Positions 8,090 through 16,182 of a DNA stretch of 24,876 nt are shown here, piece after piece. Location: assembly GCA_002401295.1 (NCBI GenBank), contig NVSR01000008.1:19434-44309 (forward strand). The letters run 5' to 3'. The DNA comes from SAR324 cluster bacterium. GTDB taxonomy: Bacteria; SAR324; XYD2-FULL-50-16. The stretch's first letter is position 1. Each line of letters starts with the position of its first letter. The notes below the pieces were generated by a model. It was given only the letters and a program-made list of their open reading frames with translations. It had not been told where the DNA came from and did no database searches. Made by a program: the position numbers and the translations under genes.

Positions 8090-8335
8090 CTAGTTTTCTG
8101 CTTCACGGGCAGCCTTTTTGATAAGACGGGTCGTGATGATAATCCCACGTTTTTTCCATTCCATGAGTTGTTGATTGACAGTTCGCTCATGCGCTCCATC
8201 CTTGCAATAATGCCTTGTCCAGTTGTTGCACTGTTCAAAGGTAGAAAGGCGGACGCTGGGAGCAGGGGTATCTTGTGCGAGTAGTGTACTGGAAAAGGCC
8301 AGGGTGGCTAAGAGGGGTAGTAGTATTCTTTTCAT
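8090..8335 (-). CDS. Small secreted protein, two cysteines
   Basis: An 81-residue protein with a clear Sec signal peptide (MKRILLPLLATLAFSSTLLA, cleavage likely after LLA at about residue 20). The mature part is about 60 residues, basic at the C-terminus, with two Cys seven apart (QCNNWTRHYC, Cys36 and Cys44) that could form a disulfide in the periplasm, and then a helical segment ending KKAAREAEN. GGGAG lies eight bases upstream of the ATG. It is a monocistronic minus-strand gene upstream of the giant lipoprotein gene and separated from it by 359 bases. I recognise no family. The signal peptide, SD site and codon pattern make it a likely real gene. Confidence 0.72.
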   Translation of the reverse strand: MKRILLPLLATLAFSSTLLAQDTPAPSVRLSTFEQCNNWTRHYCKDGAHERTVNQQLMEWKKRGIIITTRLIKKAAREAEN

Positions 8336-8662
8336 TCATCCATCTCCCATTGATTAATTATCACGGACTATTTTGTGGGTACTATGAGCAGAGCTGCCTA
8401 TTCTTGAGCTCATTAGAGATTGATCTGATAATGCAATCCCACGGCCATAAAAGGATTTTATGTGCTTGCCTGACCAATTTCCCTTTTGAATATCGCCCAT
8501 GGTCCCTTGCTTTCCTGGGAGTCAGTAAGAAAGACAGAAAAATATCTTGTCAAAATTTTTACTTTCTTTCTATTTTATGAAAAATAGACATTCTAAACTT
8601 TTAGTCTTCTTTCAGCTTTTAGCAGGCATAACTTTTGTCTCACACTCCGGCATGGCAAGTGT
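8336..8662. other. Divergent intergenic region
   Basis: 327 bases between the divergent 81-residue gene and the VNTR-bearing gene. It contains a candidate plus-strand promoter (8547-8576) and a 29-codon open frame starting at 8577 that overlaps the next start. A 101-codon plus-strand frame that begins inside the minus-strand gene has no ribosome binding site and looks spurious. Nothing else was seen. Confidence 0.5.
8547..8576 (+). promoter_or_regulatory. Candidate promoter for the VNTR-bearing gene
   Basis: TTGTCA at 8547-8552 and TATTTT at 8571-8576 are separated by 18 bases. Transcription would begin near 8583, giving a leader of about 80 bases before the ATG at 8663. Confidence 0.35.
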
Positions 8663-9643
8663 ATGAAATATCCACTCCCTCCTATTCTTATCCTTCTTTT
8701 TGCACTGATAACTATTGTAGATCAAGTTGTTGTAGCTCAAGAAGTGATCTCTATAGTTGAAGAGAAAACTCAAATCGCTCAAGAAGTGATCTCTATAGTT
8801 GAAGAGAAAACTCAAATCGATCAAGAAGTGATCTCTATAGTTGAAGAGAACACTGAAATACCAGAGGGGAATGAGTTTGAGGTCGAAGAAGAGCCTCAAG
8901 ATATAACACAGGTACCTCCAGTTGATCCTCAAGAGTTTGAAACCCTGGGGACGCAAACTGCGGGGATTTATCCAACTCCCCTGGAGATGTATATACTTTC
9001 ACGTAAATTACATTTGCCGGTTACTCTACAGGAAATTCAGGTTAGCCCATCCAGTGTCCGACATCCCGATAAAATTTTCGCTGCTCTCACTTTAGGACGC
9101 CTCTTATCTGCTACGATTTTAAGTCTGCAGCATGGAAGAGATGAGTATTTACGAAAAAACCTGTTTTACCTGGCTCAAGGTGCGGAATATTTGGCTTTAC
9201 CCGAAGAATTAAACTCATCCCTGCGTCAGATCAATCAGAGATTGAGCCGCGCTACTTTGGGACGATCAGCAGTAATGTTTGAGATAATTGAATTTTATTC
9301 GTCCCTGCAGAGGAGTCGGGATACTACCTTTAACCTGGAACAGCGGCTTTTATTAGATTTGATACTCGGGGCAACCTGGATGCAAACAGCTGATTTTCTT
9401 CTGCCTACTGATCCTGAAGAAGCCAATATAAGCGCTCTCAGGCAAGTCATCGGTGTAAGTTATATACCTGAATATTTTGAAGAACTCTTGAATGAGTACA
9501 TTATCCTGCAAGTAGCTAATTCCAGAGAGCTGCGTAAATTGCAACTCCAGTTAACAAGCTTCAAGAAAATCCTGGAGAAGCAGAAACTGACAGTCAAAGA
9601 TCTAGAGATGATTCAAACAATCCTAAGGGTATACCTACACTAA
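8663..9643 (+). CDS. Exported protein with a 14-residue tandem repeat and helical C-terminal domain
   Basis: A 326-residue protein of unknown function. Residues 1-25 form a signal peptide or membrane anchor (MKYPLPPILILLFALITI, possible cleavage at VVA). It is followed by three tandem copies of a 14-residue unit (AQEVISIVEEKTQI twice, then a diverged DQEVISIVEENTEI, residues 25-66), an acidic Pro-rich linker to about residue 95, and a helix-rich domain from 105 to 326 with no Cys. The last 60 residues contain Leu-spaced helices suggestive of coiled coil. The ATG at 8663 overlaps the stop of a preceding 29-codon frame as GTATGA and lacks a good SD site; the start is chosen for the signal peptide. 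The next gene begins 18 bases after the stop, so the two are probably co-transcribed. Confidence 0.75.
   Translation: MKYPLPPILILLFALITIVDQVVVAQEVISIVEEKTQIAQEVISIVEEKTQIDQEVISIVEENTEIPEGNEFEVEEEPQDITQVPPVDPQEFETLGTQTAGIYPTPLEMYILSRKLHLPVTLQEIQVSPSSVRHPDKIFAALTLGRLLSATILSLQHGRDEYLRKNLFYLAQGAEYLALPEELNSSLRQINQRLSRATLGRSAVMFEIIEFYSSLQRSRDTTFNLEQRLLLDLILGATWMQTADFLLPTDPEEANISALRQVIGVSYIPEYFEELLNEYIILQVANSRELRKLQLQLTSFKKILEKQKLTVKDLEMIQTILRVYLH
8735..8860 (+). repeat. Three tandem copies of a 42-bp in-frame repeat
   Basis: Copies at 8735-8776 and 8777-8818 are identical over 42 bases. The third, 8819-8860, differs at its first codon and near its 3' end. Gain or loss of a copy keeps the reading frame, so this is a plausible variable-number tandem repeat in the exported protein. 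Confidence 0.9.
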
Positions 9644-9661
9644 TCTCCAACAGACTTGTAT

Positions 9662-10093
9662 ATGATGAAAATAAAACGACTTTTTCTATTCCTGTTTATC
9701 TTGGGGAGTTTTTGGGGGCAGGAAGAACTCCATGCGGCATCATCCGCCGTTTCCCAAAAGTGTCGAGACTTTGCCTTTAAAAATCTGGTTTATGGTCAGT
9801 CCCTGATTCAATCTGACTTGCAGCCCCATTGGTTAGAGTGGCCGCAAAGTACGAGGCTCATCCGCAGTTTCTATAGTGGTTTAACCTATAAACTAGTGGC
9901 TTGTGGTGACCAGAGTTTTTCTCGCCTGAAACTCACTATTTATGATCAACAGGGAGTTGCGGTGCGAGAAAGTGAGGATCAGGAAAATTTTCCGGTAATC
10001 TATTTTGAACCGGAACAGACAGGGAAATATTTTATCAAAGTCCATGCTGATGGTGGTTCCGGTTATTACTCTCTGTTGATCTTTGCCCGTTGA
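9662..10093 (+). CDS. Small exported beta-sandwich protein, PPC-domain-like
   Basis: A 143-residue protein (the ATG at 9662 is followed at once by another at 9665, and either could be used). A basic, hydrophobic signal peptide (MKIKRLFLFLFILGSFWG, cleavage near LHA) precedes a mature domain of about 115 residues with two Cys (in QKCRDF and VACGDQ). The layout resembles bacterial pre-peptidase C-terminal (PPC) beta-sandwich domains: an initial ...GQSLIQSDLQPHW strand pair, YKLVACGDQSFSRLKLTIYDQ in the middle, and a closing TGKYFIKVHADGGSGYYSL. That comparison is by pattern only. No strong SD site was found. It lies 18 bases after the VNTR-bearing gene and converges with the CARDB-like gene 39 bases downstream. 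It may be a secreted accessory or binding protein. Confidence 0.72.
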   Translation: MMKIKRLFLFLFILGSFWGQEELHAASSAVSQKCRDFAFKNLVYGQSLIQSDLQPHWLEWPQSTRLIRSFYSGLTYKLVACGDQSFSRLKLTIYDQQGVAVRESEDQENFPVIYFEPEQTGKYFIKVHADGGSGYYSLLIFAR

Positions 10094-10132
10094 TAGCATT
10101 GTTTTGAAAAAATCATAGCGATGGCGCCGCAT

Positions 10133-11389
10133 TTACTGTTCGTAGTCCGCCTTTAAGTTGATAAAGAACTTTCTTCCTGTGGAAAAGGTGACTTTTCCTG
10201 CCTGGTCCTTCGCTTTGACTCTCCAAAAGAGATGATCCAGATCATTACTGTCCATCAGGGCCAGAGCCAATCCGGGGAGTTCACCTCGCATTGGCTTGAT
10301 ACTGACGGCTGGGGTCCATTGCTGCCCTTTGGGTAATTCGAACAGATTTTCCTCATCTTTAAAGGTCGGATCAGCAGAGATTTGTACCTTAAATTGTCTA
10401 TAGCGCCGACTCCTCCACTGGAATTTAAACAAGCCATCCTCGGCAAAGGAGTAACCCTCCTCTGGAAAAACCAGGGCTACGTCACTAAAGATAATAGGTT
10501 TGGAGATGACTTTGGTATTGTTATTTTCTTCAGATTCTTTCACATAATTGGGTTCATCAACCACAGCCTCCACGAGATACTCTCCTCGTTGTTCCACTTC
10601 GGGAATAGTGATGGGCAATTCAATGACTTTTCTCTCACCAGGAGCAATGGCTTTAATTTTATCCCAAAACAACCTTTTTTTACGCTTTTCTCTCTGGGCA
10701 AAAAACCACTTGATAGAATACTCCACATTGGTGGCCACATTACCTCCCTGATTGGCCAAAACCATACGGATATGGGTTGTTTCGCCGCGCAGGACTGAAG
10801 TTTTATTGATAATTTTCATCTCTTCCCAAACAAGGTCCGGGGGATCGAATAGGAGGGCAACTTGATTCGTTTTTTTACGTGCTAAATTGATGGACTCCAC
10901 ATTTTCCAAGGCTTGCCTTCTTTTGACTCGACTGGGAGCTCTTCGTGTTTTCAGGGGATCAATCGCGAAAAAATAACGCCCCTGTTTTTTGATGGTTGCA
11001 GCCAATACTTTGCCTCGTGTCGAGTAGACTTTGGCACCAACAGTGTAATCACCTCCCAAATGACGAGCAATTTTATAGTCAAAAAGGGCACGACTTTCAG
11101 TTTTCCCCTTGGCCAAAATTCGCTTGTTTCCAAAAGTAATAATATTGCGATTGGGCAATGTAATGACTAATTTTATTCTAATGGGGATAGCTTGTTCATT
11201 GATATTACGAATAACCACTTCAATCAGTTGCGTTCGTTTCGTTTGAATCGAATCTTCGCCTACGATGATGCTCTGAATCATCAAACCACTGGCAGCTATT
11301 GGTTGCGTTGCAGCTTGCAGGGGAGCCCCATCCAGTAAAAAAAATATCACTAAAGAGAAAAACAGGGAGATACACCAGCTTAACCTCAT
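10133..11389 (-). CDS. Exported CARDB-like protein with C-terminal Fn3-like domain
   Basis: A 418-residue protein of unknown function. A signal peptide of about 26 residues ends at LQA. Residues 35-135 form a first immunoglobulin-like beta domain. Residues 195-295 match the CARDB pattern, with VLANQGGNVATNVEYSIKWF, a PGERKVIEL strand and the characteristic end YLVEAVVDEPNYVKESEENN, where the family has ...D..N.V.E..E.NN. Residues 305-412 look like a fibronectin-III-like fold (FKFQWRS...VQISADPTFKDEE...LFWRVKAKD). A basic linker (150-175) separates the first two parts. Its ATG overlaps the stop of the propeller gene as ATGA, so it is translationally coupled and presumably works with that protein in the periplasm or at the cell surface. 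It is the last gene of the malic-enzyme operon. CARDB domains usually mediate adhesion or protein contacts. Confidence 0.82.
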   Translation of the reverse strand: MRLSWCISLFFSLVIFFLLDGAPLQAATQPIAASGLMIQSIIVGEDSIQTKRTQLIEVVIRNINEQAIPIRIKLVITLPNRNIITFGNKRILAKGKTESRALFDYKIARHLGGDYTVGAKVYSTRGKVLAATIKKQGRYFFAIDPLKTRRAPSRVKRRQALENVESINLARKKTNQVALLFDPPDLVWEEMKIINKTSVLRGETTHIRMVLANQGGNVATNVEYSIKWFFAQREKRKKRLFWDKIKAIAPGERKVIELPITIPEVEQRGEYLVEAVVDEPNYVKESEENNNTKVISKPIIFSDVALVFPEEGYSFAEDGLFKFQWRSRRYRQFKVQISADPTFKDEENLFELPKGQQWTPAVSIKPMRGELPGLALALMDSNDLDHLFWRVKAKDQAGKVTFSTGRKFFINLKADYEQ

Positions 11390-14250
11390 AAATCATCCTC
11401 CAAATTATCAAATATTTCTGCTTCTGATTCTGCTTCAGCAGTCTCTTCTTCTACTTCTACTTGTCGTACCACTGCATCATTACGATACAAAATAATGGGC
11501 CCCTGTTCGGATCCACTGATCAAGTCGAGATCTCCATCACTATCCAGATCATAGGCTGCAGGACTGGACCCCCGAGGAAAACTCAGGTTGGCTTCATAGT
11601 TGGGGATTCTTTGCCATTGTCCCATGAAGTCCTTTTTTTCATTCCTGAAGAAAAAAATCTGCCCTGCATCAGAGCCGACTAGCATTTCCACACTGCCGCT
11701 ATTATTGAGGTCAAAAAAGCCGGGAGTTGAGTTGATGCCAACATCAATATTTTGATAGTCCCGACGGACGACTTCAAAACGATTGGAAGCATTGTGGAGG
11801 TAAATTAACTTCCCCCAGATCGTACCGATGAGCAGATCCAGAATACCATCATTATTCAGATCAATGGCAGCAGGGCGTGCATTGGTTCCCAGCCAAAAAT
11901 TTTGGAAAGCGGATTCATCATAAACAAAGTTATACTGTTCAGTACTGCCCTGATTTTCATAATAACGCAATCGGCCCTGCTTGGAACCCACGATCAAATC
12001 CAAATCCCCATCCTGATCCAAATCAAACAGCAGAGGAGAGGTATTTTCCAAGCGGTCCGTTTTCAAGAAATTACTATTAACTAGCTGGAAGTTCCACTCC
12101 CGATCATTGCCCTGGTTTTCATAAAGATAGATATGCCCACTTTTAGTGCCTACCATGAGATCTAAGTCACCATCTTGGTCCAAATCACCCATCGTGGGCC
12201 GTGACCAGCGCATGGTTCCCTTGGAAATCAAGGGCTTGACTACTCGAACGAATTTAGGATCAATATTTACAGGACGTTCGAACTCGTCATTATTATTAAA
12301 CCTCCCACCTTCTAACTCGGATTCATCCAGTTCCCGGGAATCCAAGCCCTCATCGAGGATGTCATCAGCAAAGCCTGTTTCTTCTTGCTCTACATTTATC
12401 TGGTTGTTTTCAAGAGAATTGTTCGCTGTAGGTATTGTTCCCTGATCGATTGGAATGAGACCTCTATTGAGAAAGAGTAAAAAATCCCCCAGATAGTTAC
12501 CCAATAAGAGATCCTGATTTTGATCTCCATCAAAATCTTCGAAGAGAGGGTGACTTAACGTGCCCACCTGAAAACCAGCTAAGGCTTTTTCATCTATTAT
12601 CCAGTTGGGCTCTCTGGCATCCTCATCCTCCGGGGCGTCCGGGGCGATCATCACACCGAGCCCTCCACTGGAACTGCCCAAAATCAGGTCTTCTTTTTTA
12701 TCTTGATTCCAATCGAAAAAAGCGGGGACCGCATTCCTTTGTACCTTGGCAGAGGCATAACGAGTGGACTCAATCACAAACTGTGGTTTTTCCTTACTGC
12801 CTTGGTTCAAAAAGAGGATTACTCTACCCGTGAAGTTACCGATAAAAAGGTCCAGGTCACCGTCCTGGTCCACATCGCGTAATCTTGGGACACTATTTGA
12901 GCCCACATCAATCTGAAAATAGGTCTTATCTGCTAATACCCACCGGGGTTGGCTTGCAGTCCCCTTATTTTCTACAAAAGCGATATTGCCTTGCTTGGAA
13001 CCAATCAACAAATCCAGATCCCCATCATTATCCAGATCGCCTAAGGTGGGAACGCTGTTTTGCACGCCTGTCATAAAAATCAGTTCTTCCGTCTTTAGAA
13101 CCCAGTTGGGGTTTTTGCGGGTGCCTTGATTCTCGAAATGGTTGATATTGCCGGCATCTTCACCAACCAGTAAATCCAGGTCTCCATCATCATCCAGGTC
13201 TGCAATCGCTAAACTGCCCCGGCGGCCCGTGACAATCAGTTTGTTAAAGTTGAATAAGTTCGTACTACGATTCCAAAGGATACGTTTCTCATTTTGAATC
13301 TTATTCTCATAGTGAAAGACTGTAGGGTTCGCACTGCCGATAATCAGATCCAGTTCATTGTCCCCATTCAAATCGACGAAAAAAGGAGCTGATTCTCCAC
13401 CAATGTCAATTAGTTGAAAACTTTGTTCCGTGAACTGCCAATCAGGAGAGAAGCGATCTCCCTGATTCGTGAAGAGGCTGATGGTTCCATTTTTTTGCCC
13501 TACCAGCAGGTCGAGATCACCATCTTTATCCCAATCCATCAGTGAGGGGACAGCATGAGTCTCTAAACCGAATTCAACTACCTGGATGGGCTTCATACTG
13601 CGAAAGTTGGCCTTGCGTCGGGTTCCTTGATTCACGTAGAGCAGAACCCTGCCGTCAACCGTGCCTACCAGTAAGTCTGATTTTCGTTGGAGATTGATAT
13701 CAGCGAAGAAAGGAGTGCTGTTTTTACCGGGCTTCAGCCCTTCGTAGCGGGAAGTTTCTAATTGAAAGACAGGCAGGAGATTATTACCACGGTTTCTGAA
13801 AAACCAAATTTTACCTTCTTCCGAACCGATGAAGAGATCTAAGTCCCCATCATCATCAATATCTACCAGGGCAGGGGCGGAACGACGGCCCACATCAATT
13901 TTAGCCCACTTCTTGACCTTTTGATTCTTCCGTCGTTGCTCGATAACGGCTTTATATTCCTGAGTAATCAGTACAAAATCAGGGACTTGACTATCTCCCT
14001 GATTTTCAAAAAATGCTATAGCTCCGTTTTCCTGACCAAGAAAAATATCATCATCTCCATCTCCATCAATATCGGCAAAAGCCAGTTTGGACATCCTCAT
14101 TTCATGAGAAAAGAGCAAACTATTCTCTCCATTGAGCATACCGTAGTAGACTTGCTCCCACTTATACTGAGTCTCTTGGGCCTGCAGGCTCCAGGGAGCC
14201 AAAAGCCCGAAACAGAAGATATTGAACAGGAAAAACGGAATCAATCTCAT
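11386..14250 (-). CDS. Exported FG-GAP/VCBS repeat protein, 15 calcium-loop blades
   Basis: A 954-residue secreted protein. A signal peptide ends near LQA (residue 24). Fifteen integrin-alpha-like FG-GAP/VCBS units follow, each with a DxDxDGDLDL-type calcium-binding loop, then a (L/I)(V/I)G strand and a closing F/Y-x-N-x-G. The loops start near residues 60, 130, 184, 239, 293, 351, 405, 459, 513, 572, 689, 744, 797, 847 and 901. Spacing is about 54 residues except for one 117-residue interval that contains a very acidic Asn/Glu-rich linker (about 605-660). The third, ninth and fourteenth loops are degenerate. The C-terminus is a Glu-rich tail. The units should form beta-propellers, probably two. 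The start shares one base with the malic enzyme stop (TAATG), and the stop overlaps the CARDB-like gene, so all three are coupled. Ligand unknown; adhesion or scaffold roles are typical of the family. Confidence 0.9.
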   Translation of the reverse strand: MRLIPFFLFNIFCFGLLAPWSLQAQETQYKWEQVYYGMLNGENSLLFSHEMRMSKLAFADIDGDGDDDIFLGQENGAIAFFENQGDSQVPDFVLITQEYKAVIEQRRKNQKVKKWAKIDVGRRSAPALVDIDDDGDLDLFIGSEEGKIWFFRNRGNNLLPVFQLETSRYEGLKPGKNSTPFFADINLQRKSDLLVGTVDGRVLLYVNQGTRRKANFRSMKPIQVVEFGLETHAVPSLMDWDKDGDLDLLVGQKNGTISLFTNQGDRFSPDWQFTEQSFQLIDIGGESAPFFVDLNGDNELDLIIGSANPTVFHYENKIQNEKRILWNRSTNLFNFNKLIVTGRRGSLAIADLDDDGDLDLLVGEDAGNINHFENQGTRKNPNWVLKTEELIFMTGVQNSVPTLGDLDNDGDLDLLIGSKQGNIAFVENKGTASQPRWVLADKTYFQIDVGSNSVPRLRDVDQDGDLDLFIGNFTGRVILFLNQGSKEKPQFVIESTRYASAKVQRNAVPAFFDWNQDKKEDLILGSSSGGLGVMIAPDAPEDEDAREPNWIIDEKALAGFQVGTLSHPLFEDFDGDQNQDLLLGNYLGDFLLFLNRGLIPIDQGTIPTANNSLENNQINVEQEETGFADDILDEGLDSRELDESELEGGRFNNNDEFERPVNIDPKFVRVVKPLISKGTMRWSRPTMGDLDQDGDLDLMVGTKSGHIYLYENQGNDREWNFQLVNSNFLKTDRLENTSPLLFDLDQDGDLDLIVGSKQGRLRYYENQGSTEQYNFVYDESAFQNFWLGTNARPAAIDLNNDGILDLLIGTIWGKLIYLHNASNRFEVVRRDYQNIDVGINSTPGFFDLNNSGSVEMLVGSDAGQIFFFRNEKKDFMGQWQRIPNYEANLSFPRGSSPAAYDLDSDGDLDLISGSEQGPIILYRNDAVVRQVEVEEETAEAESEAEIFDNLEDDL

Positions 14251-15671
14251 TATTTTCTTTTGCGTTTAGCGACACCCGTGCGGATGGCGGCTTCCTCTAC
14301 GGCTTTGGCAACATTTCCGGCGACTTCTTTGTTGAATACACTGGGAATGATATAATCCGACTGTGGCACTTTACTCTTAATAGAATCAGCGATGGCTACG
14401 GCAGCAGCCATTTTCATCTCTTCATTAATTGTAACCGCCTGGCAGTCCAGAACACCACGGAAAAGCCCGGGGAAGCAGAGTACATTATTAATTTGGTTTG
14501 GATAGTCACTACGTCCTGTGGCCATTACCGCTACATGAGGCAGGGCAACTTCCGGCATAATCTCTGGTGTGGGGTTCGACATAGCGAAGATAATCGGGTC
14601 AACGCCCATGTTCTTCACATCTTCCACATTCAATAGATTGGGGCCGGACAAGCCAATGAAGACGTCAGCACCTTTAATTAAATCATGAATCGTGCCTTTT
14701 TCATCATTTGGATTGGTATTTTTCAAGTATTTTTTCTTTTCATCATTCAGGTCCTGACGACTACTGTCGAGAGATCCTTTGCGGTCAAAGCCAATAATAT
14801 TTGTTACACCCAGGTCCAACAACATATTAGTACAGGCTGTGCCCGCAGCACCGACACCCACGACCACAACTTTTACGTCTTCCGCTTTTTTCTTCACAAC
14901 CTTCAGGGCGTTAATGAACCCGGCAGTCATGACCACCGCTGTTCCATGTTGATCATCATGAAAGACGGGAATATCCAACTCTTCCTTCAGTCGGCGTTCA
15001 ATTTCAAAACAACGAGGGGCGGAAATATCTTCCAGGTTGATGCCACCAAAACCGGGAGCGATATTTTTTACCGTATTCACGATCTCATCCACGTCCTTAG
15101 TATTCAGGCAGATCGGAAAGGCATCTACGCCACCAAATTCCTTAAACAACATTCCTTTACCTTCCATGACCGGCATGGCGGCTTCTGGACCGATATCACC
15201 CAAACCAAGGACTGCCGTACCATCACTGACCACGGCCACCGTATTCCGCTTGATAGTTAATTTATAAGCTTTTTTAGGATCTTCGTGGATCGCCATGCAC
15301 ACACGAGCTACACCGGGAGTATAGGCTCTGGAAAGACGCTCTCGAGTAGTCAGCGGGATCTTACTGCAAACTTCCAGCTTGCCACCCAGATGCATCAGAA
15401 AAGTTCGATCTGAGACATTGATGACTTCCGTCCCTGCAATGCTCTTCAGATGTTTAGTGATTTGCTCACCATGCTCCGGGCTGGTGGTATCAATAGAGAT
15501 ATCTCGGACCAAAAAATCTTCTTCTGCTTCAATAATATCAATCGCACCAAGCTTGCCACCCAGTCCCGCAATAGCTAAAGTCACCTGTCCTAATGCGTTA
15601 GAGTTACTATCTAATCTTAAGCGAACAGTAATGCTATAACTAGGGTCTGTATGGGTTCGTTGCTGAGTCAT
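14250..15671 (-). CDS. NAD(P)-dependent malic enzyme with N-terminal ACT domain
   Basis: A 473-residue cytoplasmic enzyme that decarboxylates malate oxidatively to pyruvate and CO2. Residues 10-92 form an ACT domain (SYSITVRLRLDSNSNALGQV), a small-molecule regulatory module found in one branch of bacterial malic enzymes. The catalytic part has Tyr117 in AYTPGVARVC, Lys172 in MEGKGMLFKEFGG, Glu214-Asp215 in INLEDISAPRCFEIE, Asp239 in FHDDQHGTA, the nucleotide-binding GVGAAGTA at 272-279 with an acidic residue (Asp296) at the end of the next strand, and AMSNPTPE. Cofactor choice between NAD and NADP is not certain, although Asp296 would suit NAD. AAGGA lies a few bases before the ATG. It heads an operon with two exported proteins, sharing a TAATG junction with the propeller gene, which is unusual for this enzyme. 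Confidence 0.93.
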   Translation of the reverse strand: MTQQRTHTDPSYSITVRLRLDSNSNALGQVTLAIAGLGGKLGAIDIIEAEEDFLVRDISIDTTSPEHGEQITKHLKSIAGTEVINVSDRTFLMHLGGKLEVCSKIPLTTRERLSRAYTPGVARVCMAIHEDPKKAYKLTIKRNTVAVVSDGTAVLGLGDIGPEAAMPVMEGKGMLFKEFGGVDAFPICLNTKDVDEIVNTVKNIAPGFGGINLEDISAPRCFEIERRLKEELDIPVFHDDQHGTAVVMTAGFINALKVVKKKAEDVKVVVVGVGAAGTACTNMLLDLGVTNIIGFDRKGSLDSSRQDLNDEKKKYLKNTNPNDEKGTIHDLIKGADVFIGLSGPNLLNVEDVKNMGVDPIIFAMSNPTPEIMPEVALPHVAVMATGRSDYPNQINNVLCFPGLFRGVLDCQAVTINEEMKMAAAVAIADSIKSKVPQSDYIIPSVFNKEVAGNVAKAVEEAAIRTGVAKRKRK

Positions 15672-15743
15672 TTTTTCCTTACAATTTAAAAGAATGAGAA
15701 TAAAAGGACAAAACGTAGTGGTCCCCTTATCTAAATAGTAGAC

Positions 15744-15764
15744 GATCTCCCTCTCCCAGAGATC
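15744..15764. promoter_or_regulatory. Dyad GATCTC-N9-GAGATC upstream of malic enzyme
   Basis: A perfect six-base inverted repeat with a nine-base spacer, centred about 83 bases upstream of the malic enzyme ATG. It could be an operator or a small hairpin in the leader; there is no further support. Confidence 0.25.
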
Positions 15765-16105
15765 CTAATGTATTTGGGCGTGGATTAAAAACGCCTGCAA
15801 AAGAGTGATCAATTTATATAGGTAGTCTGTGGTGTAGGATAGATTTGGGAAGTCAATTTCCCTGCTCACACCAAGGCATGCAAGATGATAGTTGTCTCTT
15901 TTTCCTTCCTAACTTTGGGGTTTTAGTAAGCCGCACTCCTAAAAAAATAATGCAGATCTTGGATCCGCATCAAAGCAAGGCTTAACCTAACAGGAAAAAA
16001 GCTAAAGAGGCAAAACTCGTAATCTTGTTTTAATATCAAAAAAGTTAGGAAACTAAGTTATGGAATGGGAGGGAAATAATATTTCTGATACTTTTTTTGG
16101 ACATG

Positions 16106-16142
16106 GGAGAAACAAAGTCATTTTTTTGACTTACGTTTCTCC
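16106..16142. repeat. Stable hairpin, 14-bp stem with small internal loop
   Basis: GGAGAAAC at 16106-16113 pairs with GTTTCTCC at 16135-16142, and AAGTCA at 16115-16120 pairs with TGACTT at 16127-16132, around a T6 loop. It lies 41 bases past the stop of the 101-residue minus-strand gene, so it may be its transcript end, although the T-run after the stem is lacking on the minus strand. Its T-rich loop is unusual for a terminator. Confidence 0.55.
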
Positions 16143-16182
16143 TGTTCAGTCGGATTTTTAAACTAGGAGCAAAGTTAATCCT

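Larger units (their letters stand above)
15672..16182. other. Intergenic region of 511 bases
   Basis: The longest gene-free stretch in the window, between the 101-residue gene and the malic enzyme, both on the minus strand. It must carry the malic enzyme promoter, but I find no convincing pair of boxes. It contains a small dyad (15744-15764) and a strong hairpin (16106-16142). A 35-codon frame near 15878 lacks a ribosome binding site and is not credible. No tRNA or known RNA was recognised. Confidence 0.5.

Noticed and set aside
8275..8580. 101-codon plus-strand frame across the divergent region
   Set aside because: Begins inside the 81-residue gene on the other strand, has no ribosome binding site, and its composition is not protein-like.
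8612..8956. 114-codon minus-strand frame with repeated FLFNYRDHFLS motif
   Set aside because: It is the antisense reading of the 42-base tandem repeat in the plus-strand exported protein; no SD site, and the plus-strand reading has a signal peptide and sensible composition.
14685..15260. 191-codon plus-strand frame inside the malic enzyme gene
   Set aside because: Antisense to a strongly supported enzyme; no signal, motif or ribosome binding site supports it.
15878..15985. 35-codon frame in the 511-base intergenic region
   Set aside because: No SD site or recognisable feature; length is within chance.
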